Shown: piece after piece, positions 63,852 through 64,000 of the stretch | Numbering within the stretch: position 1 is the first letter of the stretch | How the letters are laid out: each line of letters starts with the position of its first letter | Assembly (NCBI RefSeq): GCF_034006445.1 | Contig: NZ_JAVESS010000003.1 | Location: forward strand, 1 to 64,000 | Source of the DNA: Desulfovibrio sp. | GTDB taxonomy: Bacteria > Desulfobacterota > Desulfovibrionia > Desulfovibrionales > Desulfovibrionaceae | Reading direction: 5' to 3' | Length of the DNA: 64,000 nucleotides | Program-made: the position numbers and the translations under genes | Notes under the pieces: model-generated | Database searches by the model: none | Told to the model about the DNA's origin: nothing | Seen by the model: only the letters and a program-made list of their open reading frames with translations

Positions 63852-64000
63852 GCATCAAAAAGCGTCCTGGAGCACGCCACACTCTATCACGCGGATGAAC
63901 AACCTCAATATCTACTAGCATCTTATACTTTTATACAGAATCATATATTTTCAAAAGATTGTTTTCGCGCGGTATGGGCACAGCACCATATCCGTTCTCT

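Noticed and set aside
1..64000. tRNA, rRNA, integrase, transposase or prophage genes
   Set aside because: No TPsiC-like arm with an adjoining acceptor stem, no rRNA stretch and no recombinase motif was seen; a covariance search could still find a missed small RNA.

Overview
The window looks like chromosome from a sulfate-reducing Desulfovibrio (Desulfovibrionaceae), most likely close to D. desulfuricans. The evidence is a complete dsrABD operon for dissimilatory sulfite reductase, with cofactor cysteines at the positions known in D. vulgaris, a signal-peptide-bearing (periplasmic) CbiK-type cobaltochelatase, high GC with strong third-position bias, and the usual diderm envelope genes (RlpA, autotransporter, giant RTX-type protein). 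The species is inference.

Layout, left to right. 1-600: an FMN riboswitch and its promoter pointing off the left edge, then repeats. 602-4394 (minus): AMMECR1 protein and dsrD-dsrB-dsrA. 4948-6988 (plus): two uncharacterised genes and the lipoprotein RlpA, joined by 4-base stop/start overlaps. 7401-9816 (minus): rpmE-DUF1385-prfA. 10231-11013: tlyA. 11112-13979 (minus): a lipoprotein, a proline-rich TPR protein and a small unknown. 14161-16787: serS and a SAM methyltransferase behind a Fur-like operator. 17251-23057 (minus): sdaA with a small monooxygenase, then mtnA with a surface-carbohydrate glycosyltransferase and a C_GCAxxG_C_C protein. 23533-29685 (plus): alaC, hom, ATP-grasp, yjbQ and a YbaL-type antiporter. 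30134-34826: dinB, a 1.2-kb repeat-filled gap and an autotransporter. 35562-41447: EVE protein, mutL, a zinc-ribbon protein, purE and purD. 41691-48206: FG-GAP/VCBS exported protein, an RsmF-like rRNA methyltransferase and hypF. 48553-54482: cupin regulator, acyl-CoA ligase, sppA, two exported paralogues and a diguanylate cyclase. 54684-59635: rpsA, periplasmic cbiK, a YheO-type regulator and a membrane protein. 60411-63548: a 1,045-residue RTX-like secreted protein with its own strong promoter.

Functionally this is mostly core genome: sulfite reduction, translation and rRNA modification, purine and amino-acid metabolism, hydrogenase maturation and DNA repair. Accessory surface proteins are scattered through it. 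I see no integrase, transposase, tRNA, rRNA or CRISPR array.

The most unusual content is between the genes. At least three families of palindromic repeats (about 150, 65 and 130 bp, called A, B and C here) recur through the window. They sit at gene 3' ends, and in six places they form or abut the stop codon itself. Three genes without a Shine-Dalgarno site (tlyA, the RsmF-like gene and hypF) have promoter-like -10 boxes 5-6 nt before the ATG, which suggests leaderless mRNAs. Two GGGCCAG-rich microsatellites lie inside genes and two lie between them.
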